Positions 1-8,847 of a stretch of DNA of 64,000 nucleotides are shown here, in pieces. How positions within the stretch are numbered: the stretch's first letter is position 1; the number at the start of each line of letters is the position of its first letter. The DNA comes from Chthonobacter rhizosphaerae. Lineage in GTDB: Bacteria; Pseudomonadota; Alphaproteobacteria; Rhizobiales; Pleomorphomonadaceae. The notes beneath the pieces are model-generated. The model saw only the letters and a list, made by a program, of their open reading frames with translations. It did no database searches and was not told the origin of the DNA. A program made the position numbers and the translations under genes. The stretch covers positions 310,001 to 374,000 of the forward strand of contig NZ_JACDIS010000002.1 in the NCBI RefSeq assembly GCF_013839525.1. The letters run 5' to 3'.

Positions 1-605
1 AGGGCGGTCGCGCCCGAGTACGAGACGAGCAGCCTCGCCCGTCCGGCGGTGATGGACGGCTGGCGGGCGAACGGCCGCACCGACCGAGTGCCGGGATCCT
101 TCGCGAGGGCGGGCGCCGGAATGCCGTCCAGCATCACGACGGTGGCTTCGGCGCCGGCGTCGAGCGCGTCCACCATGCGGGCGAGGGACCAGCCGGGAGG
201 CGACCTGTCCGCCCCGCCGGCGGGGGCATCGACGGCCGTCAGGATGACGTCACCCTCCGCGCCGCTGCCGACGCCGGTGTAGTAGAAGACCGCCAGGTCG
301 CTTCCCGCCACATGACGCGAGACCGTGTCGGCCACCGCGTCGAGTTCGGCGGCACGCAGGTTCTGGACGAGCAGAACGTCGAAGGCCGCCTCCCGAAGGG
401 TGGTGGCCATGAGTTCGCCGTCCGCCCGGGCGGTGGCGAGGCGCCGGTCGCCGAAAGCCTCGTTGGAGACCACGACCGCGGCGCGTCGCCCGGCGGCGTC
501 CGCAGCGCCGCCGAGGCCGACGACGAGGGCCGCGCCGGCGAGGGCCAGCGCGACGAGGCGCCGAGAGAGGGTTCGGCCGGCGGTTTCCGCCGAGAGCGCG
601 GTCAT
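1..605 (-). CDS. Caspase-fold (peptidase C14-like) protein lacking catalytic residues, partial
   Basis: Reading leftward from an ATG at 605, the frame stays open to the window edge, so about 201 residues are visible and the C-terminus is missing. A hydrophobic stretch at residues 15-35 looks like a signal peptide or membrane anchor. The fold resembles a bacterial caspase, aligning by eye with the neighbour at 622-2463. The His-Gly position reads FYYTGVGSG instead of FYAGHGVQ, and the Cys position reads VVMLDGIPA instead of LLLDACRDN, so both catalytic residues appear lost. It starts 17 bases after the stop of that neighbour, so the two are probably co-transcribed. A pseudo-enzyme that binds or regulates the active caspase is an inference; an unrelated C-terminal domain could lie outside the window. 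Confidence 0.65.
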   Translation of the reverse strand, partial: MTALSAETAGRTLSRRLVALALAGAALVVGLGGAADAAGRRAAVVVSNEAFGDRRLATARADGELMATTLREAAFDVLLVQNLRAAELDAVADTVSRHVAGSDLAVFYYTGVGSGAEGDVILTAVDAPAGGADRSPPGWSLARMVDALDAGAEATVVMLDGIPAPALAKDPGTRSVRPFARQPSITAGRARLLVSYSGATA

Positions 606-621
606 GGATGGCTATCCTCCG

Positions 622-2463
622 TCAGGGGAGCTGGCGCACGAGCCGGAACCCGAAATTGGTGTCCCGCTCGACCGGATCGCTGCGCATGCGCGCGCTGGAG
701 CGGGCAGCCGACGGCTGGCTGAGCCAGGAGCCGCCGCGAAGGACCCGCTCCTGACACTCCGGATCGGACGCCGGCTCGGCGGTGCCCGACGCGGCCGAGT
801 AGTCGTCGCGCCAGCAATCGCCGACCCATTGCCAGACGTTGCCGATCATGTCGGAGAGGCCGAACGGGTTCGGCCTGAAGCTGCCGACCGGGGCGGTGCC
901 GGCGTAGCCGTCGGAACAGCCGTGCGGCGTGCCGGCCCAGGCCGAGGCGTCGCCGGCCGTCCGTCCCGGCGCGAGGGCGGCGGTGTCGTAGACGTTGGCG
1001 AAGCCGCAGGCGGCGGCCGGGTCGTCGCCCCAGAAGCGGGTGGTGTCGGTTCCGGCGCGGGCGGCGTACTCCCACTCGGTCTCGGACGGCAGGCGCCAGA
1101 CGGCGCCGGTCCGTGCCGAGAGCCATGCCGCGTAGGCGTTGGCGTCCGTCCAGCTGACGTTGACGACCGGCCGCTGCCCCCGGCCCCAGCCGCCGTCGTC
1201 GGGCACCGGCGGGCAGCCGCCGTCGGCCACGCAGGCGTCCCACTCGGCGAAGGTGATCGGAAAGCGCGTCATCGCGAAGGCGCCGACCACGGCCCGGTGG
1301 GCGGGCCGCTCGTTGTCGGTGGCGGACCGGTCCTCGGCGGACGCGCCCATCAGGAAGGAGCCCGCCGGCAGGCGGACGACCTCCGGGCAGGTCGGGCAAT
1401 CGCGCGCGGATGGAGGGGCCGGGGACTCGGTCGCCGGAAGGGCGGATCCGGCCGCCGGAAGGGCGGATCCGGCCGCCGGAAGGGCGGGCGAGGGCAGGGC
1501 GGCGACGAGGACCCGGCGTTTCTCCGCCGCGGCGGCGGCATGGGGGCTGTCCGGGAAGCGGCGCAGGAAGAGGTCGTAGGCGGCCGGATCGTCGCTGCCC
1601 TCGATGGCCCGCCAGAGCACGACGTCCGCCGTCTCGCCAGCGGTCTGGGCCGGCGGCCCCGCGAGGTAGACGTCGGCGACCAGCGAGGAGTTCTCCCACG
1701 GGGTCTGCCGGCCTTCCGTGGCGGCGATCACGGCCTGGCGGGCGCGCGTCAGCATCTGGCGGATCTCCAGGCCGGGCGTGCGGATGTGCGCCAGAAGGGC
1801 GGTGGTGAACGGGCTGTTGGAGGCGCCGCCGCCGCCATCGGACGCGACCGCCTCCGGGCTGGTGGCGAAGGCGATCAGGGTGCCGGTGTCCTGCACGTTC
1901 AGGCGCGCCAGGCCGCGCCCCACAGACCGCCCCGCCGCGGTTGCCATGAAGCCCTCCTTGAACGGATTGTCGCGGCAGGCGTCCAGGAGGAGGATGCGGC
2001 CGCGGGCGCCGGACATGGCGCGGAGCAGCGCCTCGGCGCCGATCGCCTCGAACTCGAGGTCCAGTCGGCTCTCCAGGCGCACGTCGGTGGGCAGCAGCCA
2101 GTTCTCGTTGTCCACCTGGACGCCGTGGCCGGCATAGAAGACGAGCGCCAACTCGGCCCCGTCGGCGATGCGGGCGAAGTCGCGCAAGGCGCGGGTGAAG
2201 GCGGCGCGGTCGAGGTCGATGCCGTCGACCACCTCGAAGCCGAGGTCGCGGAGGGCGCCGGCCATGGCGCGCGCGTCGTTCGGCGGGTTGACGAGCGGCG
2301 TGACGGTGGCGTAGCGGCCGATGCCGATCACGAGCGCGGCCCGCCGCTCCGCCGACGCCGCGGTGGCGATATCGGCGAAAATGACGCAGGCGATCACCAG
2401 CCCGGCCATCGCCGCCGCGACCCCGCGCCACCAGCCCGCCCGCACGCCAGACCGCCCAGCCAT
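622..2463 (-). CDS. Exported caspase family protein with C-terminal FGE-sulfatase-like domain
   Basis: About 613 residues. The ATG at 2463 is preceded by a GGGAGTGGGA purine run and followed by a membrane-spanning or signal segment (residues 12-37); an in-frame ATG at 2604 is less likely. Residues 40-300 form a caspase/C14 domain with His113 in YAGHGVQ and Cys163 in DACRDN, the expected dyad. A proline/alanine linker with a triplicated 21-base repeat (about 1437-1496) leads to a C-terminal domain of the FGE-sulfatase/SUMF1 fold, with motifs LPAGSFLMG, LPSETEWEYAAR, GNVWQWVGD and LRGGSW. The cysteines expected just after GGSW in true formylglycine-generating enzymes are absent, so this part is probably a binding module. 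It likely acts in the periplasm or at the membrane. Its substrate is unknown. Confidence 0.85.
   Translation of the reverse strand: MAGRSGVRAGWWRGVAAAMAGLVIACVIFADIATAASAERRAALVIGIGRYATVTPLVNPPNDARAMAGALRDLGFEVVDGIDLDRAAFTRALRDFARIADGAELALVFYAGHGVQVDNENWLLPTDVRLESRLDLEFEAIGAEALLRAMSGARGRILLLDACRDNPFKEGFMATAAGRSVGRGLARLNVQDTGTLIAFATSPEAVASDGGGGASNSPFTTALLAHIRTPGLEIRQMLTRARQAVIAATEGRQTPWENSSLVADVYLAGPPAQTAGETADVVLWRAIEGSDDPAAYDLFLRRFPDSPHAAAAAEKRRVLVAALPSPALPAAGSALPAAGSALPATESPAPPSARDCPTCPEVVRLPAGSFLMGASAEDRSATDNERPAHRAVVGAFAMTRFPITFAEWDACVADGGCPPVPDDGGWGRGQRPVVNVSWTDANAYAAWLSARTGAVWRLPSETEWEYAARAGTDTTRFWGDDPAAACGFANVYDTAALAPGRTAGDASAWAGTPHGCSDGYAGTAPVGSFRPNPFGLSDMIGNVWQWVGDCWRDDYSAASGTAEPASDPECQERVLRGGSWLSQPSAARSSARMRSDPVERDTNFGFRLVRQLP
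1437..1500. repeat. Three tandem 21-base units inside the caspase-FGE gene
   Basis: The unit GCCGGAAGGGCGGATCCG plus three bases occurs three times, the last copy diverging. It encodes a repeated Leu-Pro-Ala-Ala-Gly-Ser-Ala linker between the caspase and FGE-like domains. Copy number could vary by slippage without breaking the frame. Confidence 0.8.
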
Positions 2464-2798
2464 CCGTCCCACTCCCGCCGCGGCAAAACAGCCGGCCGCG
2501 CCCCGGCAGTCCTCGCGCAGCGGCGCCGGATCGTCGGCCGTGAAGACGAGTGTATCGCCGCCCCGATGATCCGTCGACGCCGGGATCCGGCCTGTAGAGG
2601 GCAAGATACATTACCGTTTTCGATTGTGGCGCCGACACCGGATCCAATGGTAGCGGCCGGATGTCAAGATACGTAAAGAGGCGCGCGCTGAAGACGCGTC
2701 ATCAAATTAGATGATGCGTAAAGCGCGACTTGTGGGAGACTGCATCATCCAATGATAGAGTCACCCGATTGCCTGCGAGTCTGATGTGACATGACCGC
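2464..2798. promoter_or_regulatory. Divergent promoter region with palindromic operator candidate
   Basis: This gap of about 335 bases separates the leftward caspase genes from the rightward ferric-reductase operon and must hold both promoters. It is more AT-rich than its surroundings. At 2695-2718 there is an inverted repeat, CGCGTCATC and GATGATGCG around a six-base AT spacer, with one mismatch, and a further half-site TGCATCATC at 2741-2749. This looks like a regulator-binding site controlling one or both directions. No regulator gene is adjacent. Confidence 0.5.
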
Positions 2799-4121
2799 AT
2801 GGTACGTTTCCGCCTGCCCGCCGTTTATGCAGACAATTCTATCCTAGTTCAGGATCTTCCCGTGATGGGCAAAGTGATCTTTGCATCCATAGGTATCGTC
2901 TTGCCTGTGGTGCTGTCTTACTTGGCGGCGGGTCATCTGCCCGGGACGACGTTTCCGGTGATCGCGCTCGGCGCGACGGCCTTCAGCCTGATGGCGCTGA
3001 ACCTCCTGTTGGCCACCCGGGCCCCAGGGCTGGACCGCCTGTTCGGCGGTCTCGACCAGATCTACTTCACCCACAAGTGGCTGGGCATCCTGGCGCTCGT
3101 CTGCGCTTTCCTGCACCAGCAGATCAAGATCAGCACCGACGGCAAGGAGGTGATGCAGACCCTCAGCCTGCTGGCTGTCGACGTGGCCGAGGTCGCCTTC
3201 CCGATCCTCGTCGTTCTGGTGCTGATCAGCTTTTTCAAGCGGCTGCCGAAGGTGCCGTTCGAGATCCCCTACGGCATCTGGCGCTGGTCGCACCGGCTGC
3301 TCGGCGTGGTATTCGCCGCGCTCGCGTTCCACCAGTTCTTCGTGAAGGCGCCGTTCGACAACAACGTGCTGCTGGCCACGCATCTCAACGCGATGGCGGT
3401 GATCGGCCTCGCCAGCTTCGGATGGACGATCGGGGCGCCGCTGATGCGGCGCAGGACCTATCGGGTCGCCGCGGTGACCAAGCACCCGGCCGCGACCATC
3501 GTCGACCTGGAACCGGTCGGCCGCGGCATCGACGTGCGGCCGGGCTCGTTCGCCTTCGTGTCCTTCTCGGCCAAGGGCCTCGGCGAGCCGCATCCGTTCA
3601 CGGTGTCGGAGGTGCGGCCGAACGGCGGCATCCAGTTCTCGATCCGCGGGCTCGGCGACTTCACCCGCCGCCTGCGCGACGCGCTTCTCGTGGGCGACAC
3701 GGCCCGCGTGGAAGGCTGCTACGGCCGGTTCGACTACCGGCGCGGCGGCGCGCGGCAGGTCTGGACCGCCGCCGGCATCGGCATCACGCCCTTCCTGGCC
3801 TGGGCCGACTCGCTGCCGGACAGCGGCTCGCCGGAGATCTGCCTCGCCTATTGCGTGCGCACGGAGGCCGAAGCCGTGGGCCTGGAGCGCCTTCGCCGGG
3901 CGGCCGAACGGGTGCCGGGCTTCACCTTCCGGCTGCACCAGAGCGAGACCGAGGGCCGGTTCGACGCCGCGCGGCTCGCCGCCCTGGTGCCGTTCGACAT
4001 CACGACGGCGAGCTTCTGGTTCTGCGGCCCGGCTCCGCTGCGGGAGGCGCTCCGGAAGGGACTGAAAGGCCTCGGGAAGACGCCGAGGTCCATCCACTTC
4101 GAACGGTTCGAATTCAGGTGA
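2799..4121 (+). CDS. Ferric-reductase-like transmembrane flavocytochrome
   Basis: A 440-residue protein with the ferric reductase/NADPH oxidase layout. About six hydrophobic segments fill residues 20-215, with histidines in THKWLG, FLHQ, WSHRLLG and FHQF suited to binding b-type haem. An FAD-binding barrel follows (HPFTVSEV near 265) and then an NAD(P)-binding lobe (AGIGITPFLAW near 330, FWFCGP near 405). It probably moves electrons from cytoplasmic NAD(P)H across the inner membrane. An in-frame ATG at 2865 is an alternative start. It begins the rightward run, 23 bases before the multihaem cytochrome, which is a plausible electron acceptor. Iron reduction is possible, but nothing here demonstrates it. 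Confidence 0.85.
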   Translation: MVRFRLPAVYADNSILVQDLPVMGKVIFASIGIVLPVVLSYLAAGHLPGTTFPVIALGATAFSLMALNLLLATRAPGLDRLFGGLDQIYFTHKWLGILALVCAFLHQQIKISTDGKEVMQTLSLLAVDVAEVAFPILVVLVLISFFKRLPKVPFEIPYGIWRWSHRLLGVVFAALAFHQFFVKAPFDNNVLLATHLNAMAVIGLASFGWTIGAPLMRRRTYRVAAVTKHPAATIVDLEPVGRGIDVRPGSFAFVSFSAKGLGEPHPFTVSEVRPNGGIQFSIRGLGDFTRRLRDALLVGDTARVEGCYGRFDYRRGGARQVWTAAGIGITPFLAWADSLPDSGSPEICLAYCVRTEAEAVGLERLRRAAERVPGFTFRLHQSETEGRFDAARLAALVPFDITTASFWFCGPAPLREALRKGLKGLGKTPRSIHFERFEFR

Positions 4122-4144
4122 TCGCCGGCGATCGGGAGGCCGAC

Positions 4145-7100
4145 ATGAGGGGTAGCATGGCTGGACGTGCAGGCATCATCGCGGGCGGCCTGGTTCTCGC
4201 CCTGGCGGGGTCGGCGGCGGCGCAGGAGCCGTTCGCGGACGGCGCGTTCTCGTCGCACACGCCGGACGCCGCGCGCGGCGCGGTGATCTACAACGCGTCC
4301 GGCTGCGCGACCTGCCATTCGGTCGAGGGCAACCTGGACCTCCTGGCCGGCGGACGCGCGTTCGAGAATCGGCTCGGCAAAGTCTACGCGCCGAACATCA
4401 CCCACGATCCGGTCGCCGGCATCGGACAGTGGACGGACGCCGAGTTCCTGAACGCGCTCCTGCGCGGTGTCGCGCCGGACGGCCACAGCTACTACGGCGC
4501 CTTCTTCCCCTATCTGGCCTATGCGCGGATGAAGCCGGAGGATGCGCTCGACCTGAGGGCCTACCTGAAGACCCTGCCGCAGAGCGACGCGCCGTCGAAG
4601 GAGCACGAGGTCAACTTCTTCGGCCGCAACGCGCTCCTGCTCATGGACAGCCAGCGGCCCGCCCTGACGCCGCCCGCCGATCCGCAGATCGCCCGCGGGC
4701 AGTATCTGGTGGAGGCGCTCGGCCATTGCGGCGAATGCCACACGCCCCGCAGCGGCCTCGGCCTCGACGAGGACGCCGCCTTCACCGGGTTCCTGGGCTA
4801 CTTCGGCGACTTCGCGCCCGACATCTCCAAGGAGCGGCTGGAAACGTACGGGCCGGCCGCGTTCGTGACGGGCACGCTGGCGAACGGGCTGAAGCTGAAC
4901 GGCAAGCCGATCGGCGCGGCCTCCATGCTGCGCATCGCCGCCGCGACGGCCAAGCTCAGCATGGACGACCGGGCGGCCATGTACGCCTACCTGACCAACG
5001 CGCCGGTGGACGTGTCGAAGCTGCCGGCCGAGACGATCGTCGCCAAGGCCGGCGACCAGGGTGGCGTCGCGCCGAAGCCGGCCACGCCGGTCGCGTTCGA
5101 TCCGGTCGCCGCGGGCAGGTCGACCGGATCGGAAGGGCTGATGCAGATCGTCGCCGCGGCCTGCGAGGAAACGGCCCCGGCGCCGGCCGCCTCGTTGGCC
5201 GTCGCCCCGCCGGTCGCGGCCGGAGTGCCGCCGGAGGTGGAGCGCGCGGCGGACCGGGTGATGGACCAGAGCTGCCGCACCTGTCACGGCCCCGGACAGC
5301 GCAACGACCGGACCTTTCCGATGCACGACATCGCCGACCTGGCGGCGGACCGGTCGGCCGTCATCCCCGGCAACCCCGACAAGTCGCCGCTCTACCAGTC
5401 GATCGCGCTCAACCGCATGCCGCTCGGCACCAAGCTGAAAGCCGAGGAGCTGGACGCCATCCGGACCTGGATCATGGCGCTCGGGGCCGCGCCGGCGACG
5501 GCGACGCCCGCCGCGACCGACGCGAAGGCGGCCGCGACCGGCAAGCAGACGCTGCCGCGCTACGTGGGCGGCGACCTGACGGCGCTGACCATGGCGGCGG
5601 TGGCGGACCTTCGCTCCCTGGAAGAGACGGACCGCCCGTTCATCCGCTACATGAGCTTCGCGAACACGCCGCTGCCGCAGATCGACTGCAAGGCCGAAGG
5701 CGTGCTGCGAAACCCGATGCACTACCTCCATGCGGGGTTGAACAAGTTCATCAACTCGGTGAGCCGGGGAACGCGGCTCGCGACGGTGAAGCCGGTCGCC
5801 GGAACGGAAGGGACGCTGGTCCGCATCGACCTGCGCGACTACGGCTGGAGCAGCGACGACTGGCTGTCCCTCACCACCGGCGCCTATACCCACGGCGCCA
5901 CCGAGGCGGGCTTCTCGCCGGACAGCTGGGCGGATCTCGCGACGATCTACCCTTATTCGATCGACCCCATGTCGGACGACCTGACGGCCGTGCTGGCGAA
6001 CGGCACCGGCGCGGCCGTGCCGATCCTCAACGCCAGCTGGTTTGTGCACTTCGCCTCGCAATCGCCCTTCTACGACCTGCTCCTGCGCCTGCCGGCGGAC
6101 ATCGCCGAACTGGAGACGCGGATGGGCCTCGACGTGACGCGGCTGATCCAGCAGGGCGAGGTGGTGCGCGCCGGCTTCGTGGAGGGCAGCTCCGGCGTGT
6201 CCGATCACAACCGCATGCTGGAGCGGTTCGACCTGACCCGGAACGGCTACTACTGGAAGTCCTACGACTTCGCCGGCAGCGACAATCGCCAGTCGCTGCT
6301 GCAGCATCCGGACGGCCCGGTCGCGGCCATGCCGCTCATCTCCGGGACCGAGCCTTTCGAGCATGACGGCGGCGAGATGATCTTCAGCCTGCCGAACGGC
6401 ATGCAGGGCTATTATCTCTCCACCGCCGCGGGCGAGCGGCTGCTGGTCGGTCCAAGCTCCATCGTGTCGTTCAGGAACAAGCCGATCGGCAAAGGCGTGG
6501 AGATCGTCAACGCACGCTCCTGCTTCGACTGCCACGAGAACGGCATCATCCGGAAATCGGATGAGATCCGCAGCTTCATCGAGAGCTCGAACCGCTACAC
6601 GAGGGAACAGCGCGACGCCCTCCTGGAGATGTATGTCTCGCCCGAGGACCTGGAGGAGCACTATACCCGCGACATCGCGGCCTTCGTGTCGTCGCTGGAG
6701 ACGATCGGCGCCGTGCAGCCGTCGGCGGCCGGCATTCCGGTCAGCCTGCAGGCGCCGACCCCCGCCGGCGGTCAGGAGATCGTGACCTTCCTGGCCGACC
6801 TGCAGTTCGAGAACCTGGATCTCCAGGACATCGCCCGAGCCTTCTTCCTGACCGAGGACGAGTTCCGCGAGCGGGTGAAGACCATGGGCGATCCGCACCT
6901 GATGCAGACGGTGGACGTCTGGATCCGGCGGATCGACGACGGGCTGTTCGTGACACGATCGGAGATCGAGGAAGTCTGGTCGGCCCTGCTGCCGCGCCTG
7001 ACCGATTTCCGGCCGCTCGGCGGGACGAACGTGGCCTTCCAGCCCCAGAGTCTCGCAGGGAACCTGGAACAGGCAGCGGCCTTGGCGCTGGCCGCGGAGC

Positions 7101-7612
7101 TGAAGGCGAAGGCGGTGCCGTTCACGCCGCCGAGCACGACGGAACTCGCCCCGTTCAATCCTGTGGTGAAGCCCGCCGACGCCCTGCAGCTGCAGCTGTC
7201 GGTGCCGCGCGTGAACGTGAAGGTGAACGACCTCCTGCAATTCGACGTCAAGGCGACCAAGCGCTGCGAACTCCAGGTGCTCTACGTGGAGGAAACCCGG
7301 GTCGTGGAAGACCTGCCGACGGAGGTGATCGGCCCGGCCTTCCTGGAGGCCGGGGAGACGCGTCGCATCCCGTTCCCCGGATCAGGCTTCCAGTTGCGCT
7401 TCGACACGCCGGGCCGGGGCGAAACCATGGTGGCCTTCTGCCGGGAGGGTGGCCTCGGCACCAAGCGGATCACCGGCGCGGCCGCCATGGCCTTCGCCAA
7501 GGAGCGCTTCCAGCCGCTGTCGCGAGGCATCGTGATCGAGCGGACCCAGCAGGTGGCTGCCGACAACGGCCTGAGCGCCACCAACGTCATCACCTTCGAC
7601 GTCGCGCCATGA
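4145..7612 (+). CDS. Large exported multihaem c-type cytochrome protein (four CXXCH)
   Basis: The start at 4145 follows GGGAGG five bases upstream and gives 1155 residues. A signal peptide (about residues 5-26) ends in AGSAAAQ. CXXCH haem sites lie at residues 54 (CATCH), 195 (CGECH), 377 (CRTCH) and 793 (CFDCH). Residues 30-300 resemble paired class I cytochrome c domains, and 360-470 a third small one. Residues 490-830 are a large conserved-looking region with the fourth haem that I cannot assign, containing YYWKSYDFAGSD and HDGGEMIFSLPNG. The last 150 residues are beta-rich and resemble the C-terminus of the caspase at 8837. Its stop overlaps an ATG of the next frame, as expected in an operon. 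Likely periplasmic electron carrier or redox sensor. Confidence 0.85.
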   Translation: MRGSMAGRAGIIAGGLVLALAGSAAAQEPFADGAFSSHTPDAARGAVIYNASGCATCHSVEGNLDLLAGGRAFENRLGKVYAPNITHDPVAGIGQWTDAEFLNALLRGVAPDGHSYYGAFFPYLAYARMKPEDALDLRAYLKTLPQSDAPSKEHEVNFFGRNALLLMDSQRPALTPPADPQIARGQYLVEALGHCGECHTPRSGLGLDEDAAFTGFLGYFGDFAPDISKERLETYGPAAFVTGTLANGLKLNGKPIGAASMLRIAAATAKLSMDDRAAMYAYLTNAPVDVSKLPAETIVAKAGDQGGVAPKPATPVAFDPVAAGRSTGSEGLMQIVAAACEETAPAPAASLAVAPPVAAGVPPEVERAADRVMDQSCRTCHGPGQRNDRTFPMHDIADLAADRSAVIPGNPDKSPLYQSIALNRMPLGTKLKAEELDAIRTWIMALGAAPATATPAATDAKAAATGKQTLPRYVGGDLTALTMAAVADLRSLEETDRPFIRYMSFANTPLPQIDCKAEGVLRNPMHYLHAGLNKFINSVSRGTRLATVKPVAGTEGTLVRIDLRDYGWSSDDWLSLTTGAYTHGATEAGFSPDSWADLATIYPYSIDPMSDDLTAVLANGTGAAVPILNASWFVHFASQSPFYDLLLRLPADIAELETRMGLDVTRLIQQGEVVRAGFVEGSSGVSDHNRMLERFDLTRNGYYWKSYDFAGSDNRQSLLQHPDGPVAAMPLISGTEPFEHDGGEMIFSLPNGMQGYYLSTAAGERLLVGPSSIVSFRNKPIGKGVEIVNARSCFDCHENGIIRKSDEIRSFIESSNRYTREQRDALLEMYVSPEDLEEHYTRDIAAFVSSLETIGAVQPSAAGIPVSLQAPTPAGGQEIVTFLADLQFENLDLQDIARAFFLTEDEFRERVKTMGDPHLMQTVDVWIRRIDDGLFVTRSEIEEVWSALLPRLTDFRPLGGTNVAFQPQSLAGNLEQAAALALAAELKAKAVPFTPPSTTELAPFNPVVKPADALQLQLSVPRVNVKVNDLLQFDVKATKRCELQVLYVEETRVVEDLPTEVIGPAFLEAGETRRIPFPGSGFQLRFDTPGRGETMVAFCREGGLGTKRITGAAAMAFAKERFQPLSRGIVIERTQQVAADNGLSATNVITFDVAP

Positions 7613-7626
7613 GCGGGGAGGGCAGA

Positions 7627-8847
7627 ATGGGCATCCTACGGACATGCATCCTTGCCGCCGGGATCGCGGTCGCGACGGCCGCGCCGCCCGCGCGGGCGGA
7701 GACCGGGTGCGCGGCGACGCTGGCCTCGCTGCAGTCGTCCTACGGGGGCGGCGACGTCGCCGCGGTGATCGCCGGGTGGAAGGCCGTCGAGGCGGACGCA
7801 TCCTGCTCGGCCGCCCAAGTGACGGGCGCGCGCTCGCAGGTGTCGGCGGCGATCGCCAAGATGGCCCAGGAGAAGCTCTCCGCCGGCGACGCCACGGCGG
7901 CGGACGCGATCGTCCGGCAGGCGCCGGGCGTCCACTGGGCGGTCCAGGCCGTGCGCGGCGACATCGCGGCCCGCAAGGGCGACCGACCCGAGGCGGCGAA
8001 GCTCTACAACGCCGCCCTCGACAGCCTCGGCGACCCGGCGCTGACCGCGCAGACCGAGGCGCTGGTGCCCATCGCCGGGCGGCTCGCGCTGCTGGCGCAG
8101 GAGAACATGATGCTGGCCGGCAGCATGGAGGCGACCGTGACGCGCGGCGGCGAAGCCACCGGCGTGATGGCGGTCATCGCGCGCGGGCTGGCGGTGGAAC
8201 GGGCCAACCCGGCCGTGGCGACGGCCACCCAGTCGCCGGCGCCACCGCAGCCCCCGGCGCCGGCGCAGACCCTGGCGCCGACCCCATCGCAGCCGGCGGC
8301 GCCGCAACAGACGGCGCTGGTGACGGTGCAGGAGGCAGGCGCGCAGGCCTCGGCGCCCGCGCCGGCCGAACCGCCGGCGCAGAGCCCGGGTCAGGTCGCC
8401 GCGAAGGCGTCCGACGCGGCCGCGGGCGTTCAGTTCGACGGCGTGCAGATCCAGAGCGGCAACACGTTCAACGTCATCTCGGCCGCCGCGCTGCAGGTGC
8501 AGTCCGTTTTCCTGCCGATCCGGTTCGGCTTCGACAGCGACCAGCTGGACGGCGACGGCACACGGGAGGCGCAGCGTCTGGCGGCCTTCCTGAAGGCGAA
8601 CCGCGTGGCCGGCGTCGTCATCGCGGGGCACACCGACGACGTGGGCGACCCGACCTACAATCTCGACCTTTCGCTCCGGCGCGCCCGTGCGCTCGCCGAT
8701 TTCCTGGTCAAGGACGGCGTGCCGTCGCGGATCCAGATCGTTGGAAAGGGCGAGGCCGAGCCGCCCGCGGTGGTGGACGCCCAGATCTATTCGACGGACG
8801 AGCTGCGAACCATAGCGCGGCGAGTGGAGGTGGCTTTTGGATCGTGA
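7627..8847 (+). CDS. OmpA-family peptidoglycan-binding protein
   Basis: About 406 residues from ATG 7627, preceded by GGGGAGGG; the ATG at 7609 overlapping the previous stop is an alternative. There is an N-terminal signal peptide (ALA-rich, ending ARAE), a helical TPR-like segment to about residue 200, an alanine/proline/glutamine-rich linker (about 205-270), and a C-terminal OmpA domain with IRFGFDSDQLD, AGHTDDVGD and LSLRRARALADFL. OmpA domains bind peptidoglycan, so the protein probably anchors the complex to the cell wall. Its last bases overlap the start of the caspase gene, a sign of translational coupling. Confidence 0.85.
   Translation: MGILRTCILAAGIAVATAAPPARAETGCAATLASLQSSYGGGDVAAVIAGWKAVEADASCSAAQVTGARSQVSAAIAKMAQEKLSAGDATAADAIVRQAPGVHWAVQAVRGDIAARKGDRPEAAKLYNAALDSLGDPALTAQTEALVPIAGRLALLAQENMMLAGSMEATVTRGGEATGVMAVIARGLAVERANPAVATATQSPAPPQPPAPAQTLAPTPSQPAAPQQTALVTVQEAGAQASAPAPAEPPAQSPGQVAAKASDAAAGVQFDGVQIQSGNTFNVISAAALQVQSVFLPIRFGFDSDQLDGDGTREAQRLAAFLKANRVAGVVIAGHTDDVGDPTYNLDLSLRRARALADFLVKDGVPSRIQIVGKGEAEPPAVVDAQIYSTDELRTIARRVEVAFGS

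Noticed and set aside
325-2676. Long rightward open frame over the caspase-FGE gene
   Set aside because: It is antisense to a gene with clear caspase and FGE motifs; in DNA this GC-rich, long antisense frames arise from codon bias. Its translation is low-complexity Arg/Gly/Ala.
3848-7240. 1130-codon frame antisense to the multihaem cytochrome
   Set aside because: All four CXXCH motifs and the signal peptide are on the plus strand; the antisense frame is His/Arg-rich noise.
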